Positions 53,845 to 63,392 of a DNA stretch of 64,000 nucleotides are shown one piece after another. The position numbers were made by a program, and so were the translations under genes. The stretch is from Cyclobacteriaceae bacterium (GTDB lineage: Bacteria > Bacteroidota > Bacteroidia > Cytophagales > Cyclobacteriaceae): positions 1,984,001 through 2,048,000 of the forward strand of contig CP129487.1 of NCBI GenBank assembly GCA_030584025.1, given 5' to 3'. The notes beneath the pieces were generated by a model. It worked only from the letters and a program-made list of their open reading frames with translations, searched no databases and had not been told where the DNA came from. Positions within the stretch are counted from its first letter, which is position 1, and the number at the start of each line of letters is the position of its first letter.

Positions 53845-55167
53845 TCAGTTTTGATGCAGGTCCGAAACAATAATTTGAGGTTTGCCCGATGGCGAGGCCG
53901 GAATAAAATCAACGGCTATGAATTGAATTGGGAATTCTTCACCCAGATGCTCCTGAATTTTTCTACTGATATCATTCAAAACTTTTTGATTAAAATCTTC
54001 TGACGGAATAAACTCAATAATCATACTGTGAATTGATCGCTGAATTACCCTGAATTGAATAATTTGAGGATAATGTTCAAAAATAGCTGTAAAAAAATGA
54101 ACGATCATTTTCTTTCCAGAAGGTGTCTCCACAATATCAGTATCTCTTCCAATAATCCTCTCAAGCAATGGGAATTGCATCAAGCGTTTCTGAGGGTATT
54201 TATCTTTTGAAAGCTTTACAGCAAGATCTCCAATGTTATATCTGATTAATGGCATCTCAAAGGCATCAAGACTGGTTACCAACACCCTACCGAACTGACC
54301 ATCAGGCACCTCTACTCCATTTTCATCCACAATTTCGACAAATACATGCGGAGTAAAAATATAGTAATAGTCCAAATCTCGCTGTGCGGCAATCATTAAA
54401 CCCTCTGTTGCTCCATATGTATCATATACTTTTGTATTGAATTGCTCTTCAATAAGTTTTCTATAGTGGCCAAACATCTTATCTCCCCAACTTATTACAG
54501 AGGAGAACTGAATTGAATTCAATTTCTTTTCCCTGGCAACCTGAGCAAAAACATACAATGAAGATGCATATCCACCCAATATGGCATCAGACCTGTTCGG
54601 TAATGTCTTTAATGCTGATTCTATTGACGTTTCATCTAGTCCAAACGCTGAATAGTACGATGTCCTTAGAAAAATATCCTTCAGGCGTTTAACAACTCCA
54701 CGTTTAAGTGTCATTCCAGTTTGAATCAATGGACGACCAAACGCATAACCAGACCATTCCCAAAAAAGTGTTTGCACTGCTTGAATGGCAGACTGCTCTT
54801 GCTTTGACATATAAACCTGTCCTTGAATACCAGAAGAACCACTGCTCTTTTCACATATCAATGCCTGTTTCTTAACCGGGCGCCAGAGCATCCGATCACC
54901 TTGATCCCGAATAATTGCCTTTGTCAAAATTGGAAACTTGGTAATATCTGATTCATCCGGAATTCCTAAATCTCTATAATATGGAATATTTTGTCGTGCA
55001 TGCTTTAGTACCTTATCCAATTTCTGCTTCTGGATCAATTCCAATTCCGAAGCAGATAAATATTGAAAGCTCCGCCACATTCTTAGAGAAGACATAAAAC
55101 GGGTTCCCAGGCATAAATCGCCAAGCGGAAGAAGAAAACGCTCCAGGAAAAAATTATACAACTTCAT
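53845..55167 (-). CDS. CapK/PaaK-like AMP-forming ligase family protein
   Basis: This 440-residue protein starts at MKLYNFFLERF (55167), overlapping the upstream gene end by 14 bp; a start at 55209 would extend the overlap. It has the adenylate-forming motifs CEKSSGSSGIQGQVY, YDTYGATEG and IRYNIGDLA, plus RIIGRDTDIV. The family includes phenylacetate-CoA ligase and CapK-type proteins found in capsule clusters. In that setting it may activate an acyl or amino-acid group for decorating the polymer. The actual substrate is unknown. Confidence 0.82.
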   Translation of the reverse strand: MKLYNFFLERFLLPLGDLCLGTRFMSSLRMWRSFQYLSASELELIQKQKLDKVLKHARQNIPYYRDLGIPDESDITKFPILTKAIIRDQGDRMLWRPVKKQALICEKSSGSSGIQGQVYMSKQEQSAIQAVQTLFWEWSGYAFGRPLIQTGMTLKRGVVKRLKDIFLRTSYYSAFGLDETSIESALKTLPNRSDAILGGYASSLYVFAQVAREKKLNSIQFSSVISWGDKMFGHYRKLIEEQFNTKVYDTYGATEGLMIAAQRDLDYYYIFTPHVFVEIVDENGVEVPDGQFGRVLVTSLDAFEMPLIRYNIGDLAVKLSKDKYPQKRLMQFPLLERIIGRDTDIVETPSGKKMIVHFFTAIFEHYPQIIQFRVIQRSIHSMIIEFIPSEDFNQKVLNDISRKIQEHLGEEFPIQFIAVDFIPASPSGKPQIIVSDLHQN

Positions 55168-56167
55168 TAAGCAACTTGTTCCATTGTGACAAAACAATTG
55201 AGTTATCAAATAATTCTACTTTTTGCCTGGCTGCAGCTGCAATAGCCACCACCAGATCCGGATTTTGAATTAGTCTGTCGATAGCTGCCATCATCGATTC
55301 AGGATTTGCATCGGGAACCAACAAACCATTTATCTCATGACTGATCAGAAAAGGAATTCCACCAACCGATGTGCTCACCACCGGAAGTCCCAAAGCCATT
55401 GCTTCTGTCACACTTACAGGCATATTGTCAAAGTGGGTAGTGTTGATAAACACATCTGATTTCTCTGACAACATGATCCACTCACTTTTACTTAGTTTTC
55501 CGGTAAATGAAACACGCTCTAATATCCCAAGTGAATGTGCTTCCTCCTTAAGGTCATCCAAAAGTCCTTCTTTGTCCGGACCTACCATTGTTAAGAAAGC
55601 ATCCTCATACTTAAGTGACAGGAATTTTAAAACTTTCAACGCTAGCGAAGGATTATATACCGAATGTAAAGAGCGCACCCACAAAAGTCTGGGACGAACA
55701 AGTTTGCGCTTTTTAAATACATACTGACTCAAGGGAATCGTATTGGGTATATACCTTGTTGAATAAAAATTATCAAATGATTTTTGAAGAAACAGACTAA
55801 CCGACACTACACTAGCGGCTTTTCGAAAGAGGCCTTTGACGAGCCTCGGATTCCTCGATGTACGAGTTGGTAGATCGCCCCCTCGCAAAATCAGAATGAA
55901 AGGTTGTCCTAATAAAAAGGCAGTATACCCGCAAATAAGTGCAAAATAGAAAGCAGAAGAACTATAGGTGTCAATTAAAATCACCTTAGCATCACGATTA
56001 CGAATAATCGTTAATACCATGTGAAACAATCGAGCCAATGTATTGCGAACATCACTGGCTTGTACAACTTCATGTCCACCTTCCCGCAACAACTCTCCCA
56101 GATACTCCACACCAGTTGGTGTATACCCATAGGCGGCCAACTTATTTCCGATATATACCAACTTCAT
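55154..56167 (-). CDS. Glycosyltransferase family 4
   Basis: This 337-residue GT-B enzyme starts at MKLVYIGNKLAAYG (56167). It has the donor-binding part LLWVRSLHSVYNP, FLTMVGPDKEG, SFTGKLSKSEW and the E-x7-E block NMPVSVTEAMALGLPVVST. It is one of three GT4 enzymes encoded in a row, and its start overlaps the previous gene by 26 bp. The sugar and linkage cannot be told. Confidence 0.87.
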   Translation of the reverse strand: MKLVYIGNKLAAYGYTPTGVEYLGELLREGGHEVVQASDVRNTLARLFHMVLTIIRNRDAKVILIDTYSSSAFYFALICGYTAFLLGQPFILILRGGDLPTRTSRNPRLVKGLFRKAASVVSVSLFLQKSFDNFYSTRYIPNTIPLSQYVFKKRKLVRPRLLWVRSLHSVYNPSLALKVLKFLSLKYEDAFLTMVGPDKEGLLDDLKEEAHSLGILERVSFTGKLSKSEWIMLSEKSDVFINTTHFDNMPVSVTEAMALGLPVVSTSVGGIPFLISHEINGLLVPDANPESMMAAIDRLIQNPDLVVAIAAAARQKVELFDNSIVLSQWNKLLNEVV

Positions 56168-57290
56168 CGGGCCTTTGAACAATTTCATTTAAAATTCTCT
56201 CGTTGTAGTACCTGTATGTAAAGCGATTTGCCAGGTTCAGGGCATTCAACGCACGTTTTTCAAGGTCCATCGGTTCAGACAATAACATATCCAGTTCCTT
56301 TGCCATTACCTCAGGATTCATTGAACTGAATAAATGACCATTGTCACAGTTGATATACTGACTTAGCGATGAAACGTCTGAAACACAAGGAATGCATCCG
56401 AATGCTGCTGCTTCTGCAACTACCTTAGGAAACCCTTCAGAATCGGATGGAAGTAAAAGCAAATGACTCTTAGCGTAATACTCATTCAATAAATTCCGTT
56501 CAATCCCTCCTGTAAAGGTAACCTTGAATTCCAAATGAACTGACTTGCCTTGGTATGCCTGCACGTTACCAGAACCCACAAAAATCATTTCCTGGATTCG
56601 ATTAGACATTTTCACAAGTCCCAGCGTCTCCAAAATTCGATCAACCCCCTTAGCCGGCTCAATTCTCCCAACAAACAGTAGTATCATTGGCCCGCCAAAA
56701 CTTTTATTACTTGCTGCTTGTACTCCTTGCGCAACCTCATCCTCAGTAAGACAAGGATTTTCAAACGTCAGACAATGTTTCGGCTGATTATCCCATACTC
56801 CATTGATGGTAACATAACTACGTTGAAAATTCTTACTTAAAAACCATCGTTGAAATTTATAGGTAATGGGAGGATTGGAATGCGCCCAATTGCCTGCGTA
56901 CTTAACCCACAACACAAATGTTCGTTTCTTGAACCAACTAATCCATGGCAACAGGTAAACCCCTATTCCTGTTGGTAACCGAAGTTGAACGGCATCAGCC
57001 TGTTGTATCACCTGCTTAATAATTTTAAGATTAGACAGCATTAGTGAAATAACTTTAAGCTTATCTCGCAACGATTTCCCTCCTGCCGGTTTTAGTGGTA
57101 TAAAAATAACCTTGCCGTGCCGGTAAGATGTATAGGTAACAGGCACCTCATCAGTTAAATAGGCAAGATGCCATACCTGCTCAAAATGGACGGACAACAA
57201 ATCTATTTCCCGCACCGTTGGGGCCCAACCCACCACGGATCCATCCTTCTTGTATCCATGTGCCGTGTGTGAAATGACTACAAGCTTCAT
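56142..57290 (-). CDS. Glycosyltransferase family 4
   Basis: This 382-residue GT-B enzyme has ILLFVGRIEPAKGVDRILE, EMIFVGSGNVQAY and the SEGFPKVVAEAAAFGCIPC block holding the donor phosphate contacts. It transfers a sugar to the growing lipid-linked oligosaccharide in the cytoplasm. Its ATG overlaps the previous stop (ATGA), so it is coupled to the next upstream GT4 gene. The donor is unknown. Confidence 0.87.
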   Translation of the reverse strand: MKLVVISHTAHGYKKDGSVVGWAPTVREIDLLSVHFEQVWHLAYLTDEVPVTYTSYRHGKVIFIPLKPAGGKSLRDKLKVISLMLSNLKIIKQVIQQADAVQLRLPTGIGVYLLPWISWFKKRTFVLWVKYAGNWAHSNPPITYKFQRWFLSKNFQRSYVTINGVWDNQPKHCLTFENPCLTEDEVAQGVQAASNKSFGGPMILLFVGRIEPAKGVDRILETLGLVKMSNRIQEMIFVGSGNVQAYQGKSVHLEFKVTFTGGIERNLLNEYYAKSHLLLLPSDSEGFPKVVAEAAAFGCIPCVSDVSSLSQYINCDNGHLFSSMNPEVMAKELDMLLSEPMDLEKRALNALNLANRFTYRYYNERILNEIVQRPDEVGIYRK

Positions 57291-58393
57291 AGACTATCAA
57301 TTACCTCAAGGTATTCCTTAACCACAACATCCCAATCATGCTGCCTTGCCCATTGCTTAGCCCGCTGAGAAAAATTTTGCCAATCACCTAAAATGGTTGC
57401 GATTGCTTGCGTTATCTCAACAGCATTATTACCATCAACCAACAACCCATTATAGCCATGCTTGATTGCATCTTCCACTCCACTACCATAAGCACCTATG
57501 GCGGGAATACCTAGCGCATTCGCCTCCAGAATGGCTATTCCATAGCCTTCAACATTCCCATCCGTTTGATTTTCACTTAACATAATAAAAATGTGTGCAC
57601 TTGAAACAGTTGCAAACATGCTCTTACGTGAGGCTATTTTTCCCAAAAACGTAATATGGTCGGCTACATTCAGTCCTATCGACAAATATTCAAACTCCGC
57701 CTGCTTTGTAGGAATACCAATACAATAGTAATGTGCATCCGGAAAAGTTTTTCTTATAACAGGCAACGCTTGAATCATCCTATGCTGACCTTTTCGATAA
57801 GTTACATTTCCAACTGTGACGAAAACAGGATTCCCTTGCAAAACTTTAACATCTACTTTCTCTAAACCATCAAACTCCGAAACCTGGATCGCATTGGGGA
57901 TTACCTTATACGGTTTACGGATTGTAATACGCTCTGGAATCAAACTACTCGTAAAAATTGAAACAGGAATTAAAGCATTTAAATGGTTTATTGCCCAATG
58001 GTTTAACCAGCGGATAAAAGAATTCCGTGGCTGTATCTCTGATCCGTGAAGAATACCAATTACACGTAAAGGCAAGAAGAGTTTAAGACATGCTCCAGTC
58101 CATAACGAGAATCTCCCACTTACAAGAACAGCCTCAGGCTTAAACTTGATTGCAGTACGCCAGGCAGAGAGTACTCGCACAAAGTAAAAAAAAGGAAATC
58201 GCCTCTTTATTCGAATAACCTCAAAGGAAAGTTGAGAATCAAATGCAGCAATTTTTATATCGCTGGCATCACCATCTGTTATAACGCTTACCTGACAGTT
58301 TTGCCTACTTAAAGCACTTGATAGTGAAAAGGCATGACTACCTATCCCACCAGGATCAGGTGGAAACTCAGACGTGAGTATCAAAATCTTCAT
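57287..58393 (-). CDS. Glycosyltransferase family 4
   Basis: This 368-residue protein starts at MKILILTSEFPPDPGGIG (58393); an earlier GTG (58408) would overlap the upstream gene. It has the N-terminal glycine loop GGIGSHAFSLS, FVTVGNVTYRKGQHRM, and the YGIAILEANALGIPAIG block. The N-terminal form is typical of mannosyl- or galactosyl-transferring GT4 enzymes, but no donor can be assigned. Confidence 0.87.
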   Translation of the reverse strand: MKILILTSEFPPDPGGIGSHAFSLSSALSRQNCQVSVITDGDASDIKIAAFDSQLSFEVIRIKRRFPFFYFVRVLSAWRTAIKFKPEAVLVSGRFSLWTGACLKLFLPLRVIGILHGSEIQPRNSFIRWLNHWAINHLNALIPVSIFTSSLIPERITIRKPYKVIPNAIQVSEFDGLEKVDVKVLQGNPVFVTVGNVTYRKGQHRMIQALPVIRKTFPDAHYYCIGIPTKQAEFEYLSIGLNVADHITFLGKIASRKSMFATVSSAHIFIMLSENQTDGNVEGYGIAILEANALGIPAIGAYGSGVEDAIKHGYNGLLVDGNNAVEITQAIATILGDWQNFSQRAKQWARQHDWDVVVKEYLEVIDSL

Positions 58394-58397
58394 AATA

Positions 58398-59846
58398 CTA
58401 TCTTTCACGAATGAGTACCTGGGCTTGGCGGTAAGACTTAACTAGCTTAACCGGAAAAAGTAAGGTGTTTACGATACGGTGCATCCAGGATGTTCTTCGA
58501 TAGGAAGTAAATAACTTCAACATACACATCTTTAAATAAAATTTTCGCGGATAGAACGTAAGTAAATTGTAAGATTCCGTTGGAAGTGGCAGCGGCCCAA
58601 ATAAAGTGCCTTTATTCTTCCACCAGGCACCGTGCTGGCGTAAGCCACCGGTTGAGGCTTTATAATGAGTACGAATAGAAAATGGGTTAAGCACAATAAT
58701 CTCGCCATTTAAATACAAACGCTTCCCCAGATTATCATCAGCGCCCGAACCACGATCAAAAGCCAGATCAAATCCACCTACTTTTCGGATTGATTCTTTA
58801 TGCATCATACAGTTACCCGTGTCCATTACCGGGCTTATGTGATAAAAATTAATTTCAGGAGAAATGTAGGATAAGTCCTTCCACGGAGCTAATGATAAAC
58901 CCGTTGATACAGTTGCCACTGAATATTCCAGTAGTTTAATGTGCTCCGTTATCATTTCCGGCCAGGCAACCGAATCATCATCAAAGAAAAGTAACCAATC
59001 ATGCGTTGCTTCTTTTACTGCTCTATTTCTGGCTGAACATTGCCCTGGCTTTTCCAGAAAGAAAACCTTAACAATATCGTGTGGAAACTGATCATAATAA
59101 TTTACAATTCGGTTTTCCGAGGAGGTCTGATCAACAACTATTATCTCAGCGGGCGGAAATTTATTTTCTAAAAGCGACTTTATTGCCTTATCTAAATAAT
59201 CATATCGGTTAATCGTTGGCAGAATAACGGAGTAAGCCGGGATGTGTTTAAGTTTTAATGATCCGATAAAAGCATTTTCAAATTTACCTGTCGCTCTGGT
59301 CAAGCGCTTATCGGATAGGGAAAATAATGCCCTGAAAGGTGCCACAAAAGTAAGTGCCTGCCGAAGGTGATTGTGTTTCAAAAATTCAATCTCATCCTTG
59401 CGGCTAATCGCTATACGCTGTTCATCGCTTTTAACCACGGCCAATGAGGGCTCATTAAAAACCCTCCCTCCTTGTTGCATTACCTGGTAAGCCAGATCAG
59501 CCATTTTTATATGCACGTTTGCATACTTCCTCGTAATGTCAAGTTTTGACAAAGTTCCCCTTTTAAACCACACGATGTGAGCGGTGGCTTTCCATGAGAC
59601 GACACGGGCAGTTGGGGCAGGATTCAAAAATAACCAACTCAATGTTGCCGATGCTGTATTTTCAAATGCTGAATGTGCATAAAAGAATAAACCAGCGTGA
59701 ATAACATCTGCATGTTCGAATGAGACAGTGAACAACACGTTTTCAAGTTGAGGAACAGGCTTTTGCAGTATACAAAGATCATCGATCGCATTAATGTCGC
59801 TGGCCTCCTGCCAATCAAATGCATCACCTATATACCGGTACTCCAT
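58398..59846 (-). CDS. Glycosyltransferase family 2 with extra N-terminal domain
   Basis: This 482-residue protein has a GT-A domain only from about residue 205 (AYSVILPTINRYDYLDKAI, VVDQTSSEN, WLLFFDDDSVAWPE, GADDNLGKRLYLNGE). The first 200 residues form a separate domain that looks like the second half of another GT-like fold (VSWKATAHIVWFKR, QGGRVFNEPSLAVV) without catalytic motifs. It may be a degenerate duplicate or an acceptor-binding unit. The protein acts at the inner membrane face on a lipid-linked glycan. Its ATG lies inside the polymerase gene end (23-bp overlap). Confidence 0.82.
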   Translation of the reverse strand: MEYRYIGDAFDWQEASDINAIDDLCILQKPVPQLENVLFTVSFEHADVIHAGLFFYAHSAFENTASATLSWLFLNPAPTARVVSWKATAHIVWFKRGTLSKLDITRKYANVHIKMADLAYQVMQQGGRVFNEPSLAVVKSDEQRIAISRKDEIEFLKHNHLRQALTFVAPFRALFSLSDKRLTRATGKFENAFIGSLKLKHIPAYSVILPTINRYDYLDKAIKSLLENKFPPAEIIVVDQTSSENRIVNYYDQFPHDIVKVFFLEKPGQCSARNRAVKEATHDWLLFFDDDSVAWPEMITEHIKLLEYSVATVSTGLSLAPWKDLSYISPEINFYHISPVMDTGNCMMHKESIRKVGGFDLAFDRGSGADDNLGKRLYLNGEIIVLNPFSIRTHYKASTGGLRQHGAWWKNKGTLFGPLPLPTESYNLLTFYPRKFYLKMCMLKLFTSYRRTSWMHRIVNTLLFPVKLVKSYRQAQVLIRER

Positions 59847-61134
59847 TAACTCTAATCGTTTGCCAAAAATAAGGAGCTAAACCTAATCCCAGGAAAATCA
59901 TGATCTGACCAGCAAGTGTAAACATGGAAGGTTGTGCATATAATGTTTCTCCCACAAACATGGTAAAGAAAAGCCCAACAAAACCAATCCAACTAAATTC
60001 AGCAATTGTCCGTTCAAAGCGGTAAGGCAATTTACTTCTGGCCTCCATCAGATTGCCAGATGTTCGGTACAGGAAACTTAGGAAGAAGAAAAGTCCTATC
60101 AGGCCAGTTTCCAGCAAGAATTGAAGAAAGTTATTGTGTGCTCCATTACCAAATACAAATACGGTACCCGCCTGGAAACCTGCACCAGTGACCAAAAGCA
60201 ACGGAAAGTCACTTATGGCCCGAAAAATTGACTCGTAAATAATCGTCCTTTCAGAAGCCAATTCAGCGATTCCCCCAACCTCATACTCGCGTACAATCCG
60301 GTCCTCATACTTTTCAGTGATTCGTCCAACGGCTGCATCTTTGATTTCATCAGATAAATTCACGAATGCAATAAAAAAACCAATCGACAAGAAAATAATA
60401 AGCGGTATAAAGCGGGTTTTCGTCATGTATAGTAATCCCAACACCAAACCCGCAACGCCTAGCAGAAAGGTACGAGTACCCGAAAAAAGGGGAATTAATA
60501 ATGTCAAAAGTGCTGCTATTGAATAAAAGATACGATTGAACACATTCCTGGAAAATTGAACCATGGCCAATGACAGCGCGAGCCCCATTAACATAACAAC
60601 ACCAATATGTTTGTGGTGGGGCGACAGCGTGGCCACCGGTGCATCATTAAAAGCATACATCTCACGCCAATACAGTGGCCAGAAATGCTCCAGTGCACCA
60701 ATACTTTGAAAAAAGGCTAGAGTTGCCTGTAAAAGGATATTGAAAAAGAAAACGTAAAAAATAAACTTGAATCGCTTTCTATCAGAAACAATTGCAATCA
60801 CGGCTACCAACGTGGACAGGTAAGCAACAAATCGGAAAGCACGGATTAGCGTTGGCCCCAAATACCCCAATCCCCGGTACGTGATATTGAAAATAATACT
60901 AACCAAAACTATAATGATCAGAATTTTTAGAACAGATGGACTGAATTTTTTTTGTCTGTAAATAAACCCAACCCTACCGCTTAAATACTTCCAATTAAAA
61001 AGCCAAAAAGCAATGATGGCAAAATCAAAAATCCTGAAATCCGTGAGGAAGTTGCCAAGTGAAAATCTCCCCAGTGGAAGGCAATAAAAGTAGCTTGTTA
61101 TTAAGATACTTAACCAAATAACTTCACGAGCCAT
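59824..61134 (-). CDS. O-antigen polymerase/ligase family membrane protein (Wzy/WaaL-like)
   Basis: This 436-residue protein has about 11 membrane helices. I start at MAREVIW (61134), since the GTG four codons upstream is less likely. A large periplasmic loop precedes the motif GNGAHNNFLQFLLETG (about residue 345), the H-N-x-F-L pattern of O-antigen ligases and polymerases. A second Arg-containing loop (SGTRTFLLGVAG) also fits. It probably polymerises or ligates the repeat unit made by the neighbouring glycosyltransferases. It overlaps the upstream GT4 end by 11 bp. Confidence 0.87.
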   Translation of the reverse strand: MAREVIWLSILITSYFYCLPLGRFSLGNFLTDFRIFDFAIIAFWLFNWKYLSGRVGFIYRQKKFSPSVLKILIIIVLVSIIFNITYRGLGYLGPTLIRAFRFVAYLSTLVAVIAIVSDRKRFKFIFYVFFFNILLQATLAFFQSIGALEHFWPLYWREMYAFNDAPVATLSPHHKHIGVVMLMGLALSLAMVQFSRNVFNRIFYSIAALLTLLIPLFSGTRTFLLGVAGLVLGLLYMTKTRFIPLIIFLSIGFFIAFVNLSDEIKDAAVGRITEKYEDRIVREYEVGGIAELASERTIIYESIFRAISDFPLLLVTGAGFQAGTVFVFGNGAHNNFLQFLLETGLIGLFFFLSFLYRTSGNLMEARSKLPYRFERTIAEFSWIGFVGLFFTMFVGETLYAQPSMFTLAGQIMIFLGLGLAPYFWQTIRVNGVPVYR

Positions 61135-62263
61135 AACCCGATTCACGTTTCAATCCTAAAATTGCTTCATAGTAGGCCAGTAATTTACTCCACGTCTTCT
61201 CAATCGAATATAAATCACGAATTTTTTCACATGCCTTTTCTCCAATAAACTGCCTCTTGGCTTTATCATTCATTAAAGATTCAACCAAATCTGCTACGTT
61301 AGCAGAATCAGCATCGTGGGCCACCACTATACCAGCCTCATTTCCTAATAGTTCAGGTATATTTCCAACGGCCGTGGCAACAATAGGTCGAGAAGCTGCC
61401 ATTGCCTCAAGTATTGCATTAGGCATTCCTTCCCGATTACTTAAAAGCATGACCATATCAAAAACCGGCATCCAATCTTCAACATCCGCAACTACACCGG
61501 TTAGAATAATATAATCTGACAAACCAAACTCATGAATTCTTTCCTCAATCAATTTTCGCATTGACCCATCTCCTACTAATAAAACTTTACAAGGTAATTT
61601 TTTCTCAATAATCAGAATCCGTAAGACATTCAAAAGAAACAAGTGCCCCTTTGGAGGATCCATTCTAGCTACGTAACCAATCGTAAAATCTTCAACACCA
61701 ATATTCAATCTTCTCTTAATAGTGGCGATCTTTTCAAGGTTTGGTGACGTTATCTCAACTCCATTTGGAATGACCGTGAAATACTCCACCGGAACACCGA
61801 CCATCTTTGAAAGATGTTGCGCAACAGCCACAGCATTCGCACTATACCTGACCTCAAAAAACTTCAAAATCCTAAACTGAATTCTTCTCCGGACCAGATC
61901 CATGCCTGATCGGCTATACTTACTCCTTTCTGTTACAGCATATTTGGAACCCGCCCAAACCGATGCCAAAAATTGTTGAAGCAAAGAATAATTAACCTGA
62001 GAATGAACAATATCACCGTTCAATTTGGCTATTGTATTTTTAAGTCTATACACTCCAATTAGTGACCGATACCATCCTGATGGACCCTGAACAACCTCTA
62101 CACCTGCCTGTTCAAGTTGCGCAAGAAACAATCCTGTCTTGCTTGTTAAGCAAATGATAGCAGGTGTAAACGCACCGGTACGTTTTGCCATGAGTGCCAT
62201 GCGGGTAACAAACCGTTCCAAACCACCCGCGCCAAGGGTTCCGACTAAGTAAATAACCTTCAC
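61124..62263 (-). CDS. Glycosyltransferase family 4
   Basis: This 379-residue GT-B enzyme starts with the glycine loop LVGTLGAGGLERFV. It has FTIGYVARMDPPKGHLFLL, VLLVGDGSM, and the REGMPNAILEAMAASRPIVA donor block. The start codon is GTG and overlaps the methyltransferase stop as GTGA. The sugar donor is unknown. Confidence 0.88.
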   Translation of the reverse strand: MKVIYLVGTLGAGGLERFVTRMALMAKRTGAFTPAIICLTSKTGLFLAQLEQAGVEVVQGPSGWYRSLIGVYRLKNTIAKLNGDIVHSQVNYSLLQQFLASVWAGSKYAVTERSKYSRSGMDLVRRRIQFRILKFFEVRYSANAVAVAQHLSKMVGVPVEYFTVIPNGVEITSPNLEKIATIKRRLNIGVEDFTIGYVARMDPPKGHLFLLNVLRILIIEKKLPCKVLLVGDGSMRKLIEERIHEFGLSDYIILTGVVADVEDWMPVFDMVMLLSNREGMPNAILEAMAASRPIVATAVGNIPELLGNEAGIVVAHDADSANVADLVESLMNDKAKRQFIGEKACEKIRDLYSIEKTWSKLLAYYEAILGLKRESGYGS

Positions 62264-63141
62264 GAATTACCCGGTTTCCGCCCAAATCCTTGAATAATCG
62301 GTCCCCCTAGATAGAGTTTTCCTGCTAGTCGGGTAAGCAGTGAACCTAATTTTGCAAAACCTGATCTGTTTCTACCATAACGATCACTAATTTGAACGTT
62401 TTCGAAACCAGCATTAACCAAAAGTTTAGCCAAGGTGCGCCTGGAAAAAAAATATAGGTGATGAATTGATCGAATGTTACGTTCACGTACGGCAATCCTG
62501 TTAAATACCCTGTCGCGAAAAAACTGAATATTATCGAATTGATTAGGAACCTCTATAAGAATCAAGCCGCCCTTCTTCAATACACGAAATGCTTCATTGG
62601 CCGCCAACTGGGGATCAGCCAAATGCTCGAAGACATGATTGGAGTGGATAATATCAAATTGTTCGTCCGCAAATGGCAGCCTCTCAGCTGTTGACTGAAC
62701 AACGTTCAAACCTTTTGATTGTGCCGCTTCTACACCAGCTGTTGACGGCTCGATACCTGATGCCTTCCAGCCCATTTCAATTGAAGCTGTCAAAAATTCT
62801 CCTGATGAGGCCCCTATATCCAACACACTAATATTGCTACCCGGTTTAAGTCTTTTTAGCATTTTCACACGCTCGCGGAAAAATGGCAACCTTGACTGAG
62901 TAACAGAACCGTACCGCGCGTGACTTTGCAAATAAGGTTCTAAACCAATTGGTTTACCCCCAGCAAAAATGAGTTCTCTGGAAGCTAGAGATGGTCTTGG
63001 ATTCATAAATAACAATCCGCATTGTGCACAGCGAGACACCGAAAGTGGAGTGACAATATTCAAATGAATTGACCCTGCCGAAAATGGAATGGACGTTGAA
63101 CTTCCGCACAGTGAACATGATACATTCTCAAAAGTTTCCAT
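62260..63141 (-). CDS. SAM-dependent methyltransferase with N-terminal zinc ribbon
   Basis: This 293-residue cytoplasmic protein has two CxxC pairs (CSLC near residue 9 and CAQC near 38) forming a zinc-binding N-terminus. A class I methyltransferase domain follows: VLDIGASSGEF for SAM binding, the acidic GIEPS, and HSNHVFEHLADP. This type is common in polysaccharide clusters, where it methylates a sugar. It is the first gene of the minus-strand glycan run and divergent from the FkbM gene. Confidence 0.87.
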   Translation of the reverse strand: METFENVSCSLCGSSTSIPFSAGSIHLNIVTPLSVSRCAQCGLLFMNPRPSLASRELIFAGGKPIGLEPYLQSHARYGSVTQSRLPFFRERVKMLKRLKPGSNISVLDIGASSGEFLTASIEMGWKASGIEPSTAGVEAAQSKGLNVVQSTAERLPFADEQFDIIHSNHVFEHLADPQLAANEAFRVLKKGGLILIEVPNQFDNIQFFRDRVFNRIAVRERNIRSIHHLYFFSRRTLAKLLVNAGFENVQISDRYGRNRSGFAKLGSLLTRLAGKLYLGGPIIQGFGRKPGNS

Positions 63142-63392
63142 ACACCTATTTTATTCGACTTAACAATAATGCTGAACTTACCAACTGTCTCAGACTTTTC
63201 AAGAACCACTTAGAATTTAGAAAATCTTTAGAATATAAAATTTGCAACATCTATTTCAGAACTAACTGCCGCTAATTACAAGTGTTTCAATATTTATATC
63301 TACTTTTAACCACCATTAAAAAGAATGTACTATAACAACCAAAATTCTTATTCCACTAAAACTCATCTTCGTGCACTATCTTTTCTTACAAT
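63142..63392. other. AT-rich divergent intergenic region
   Basis: A 251-bp AT-rich gap lies between the divergent methyltransferase genes and should hold both promoters. No exact TAnnTTTG box, strong hairpin or small gene was found. Confidence 0.5.
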
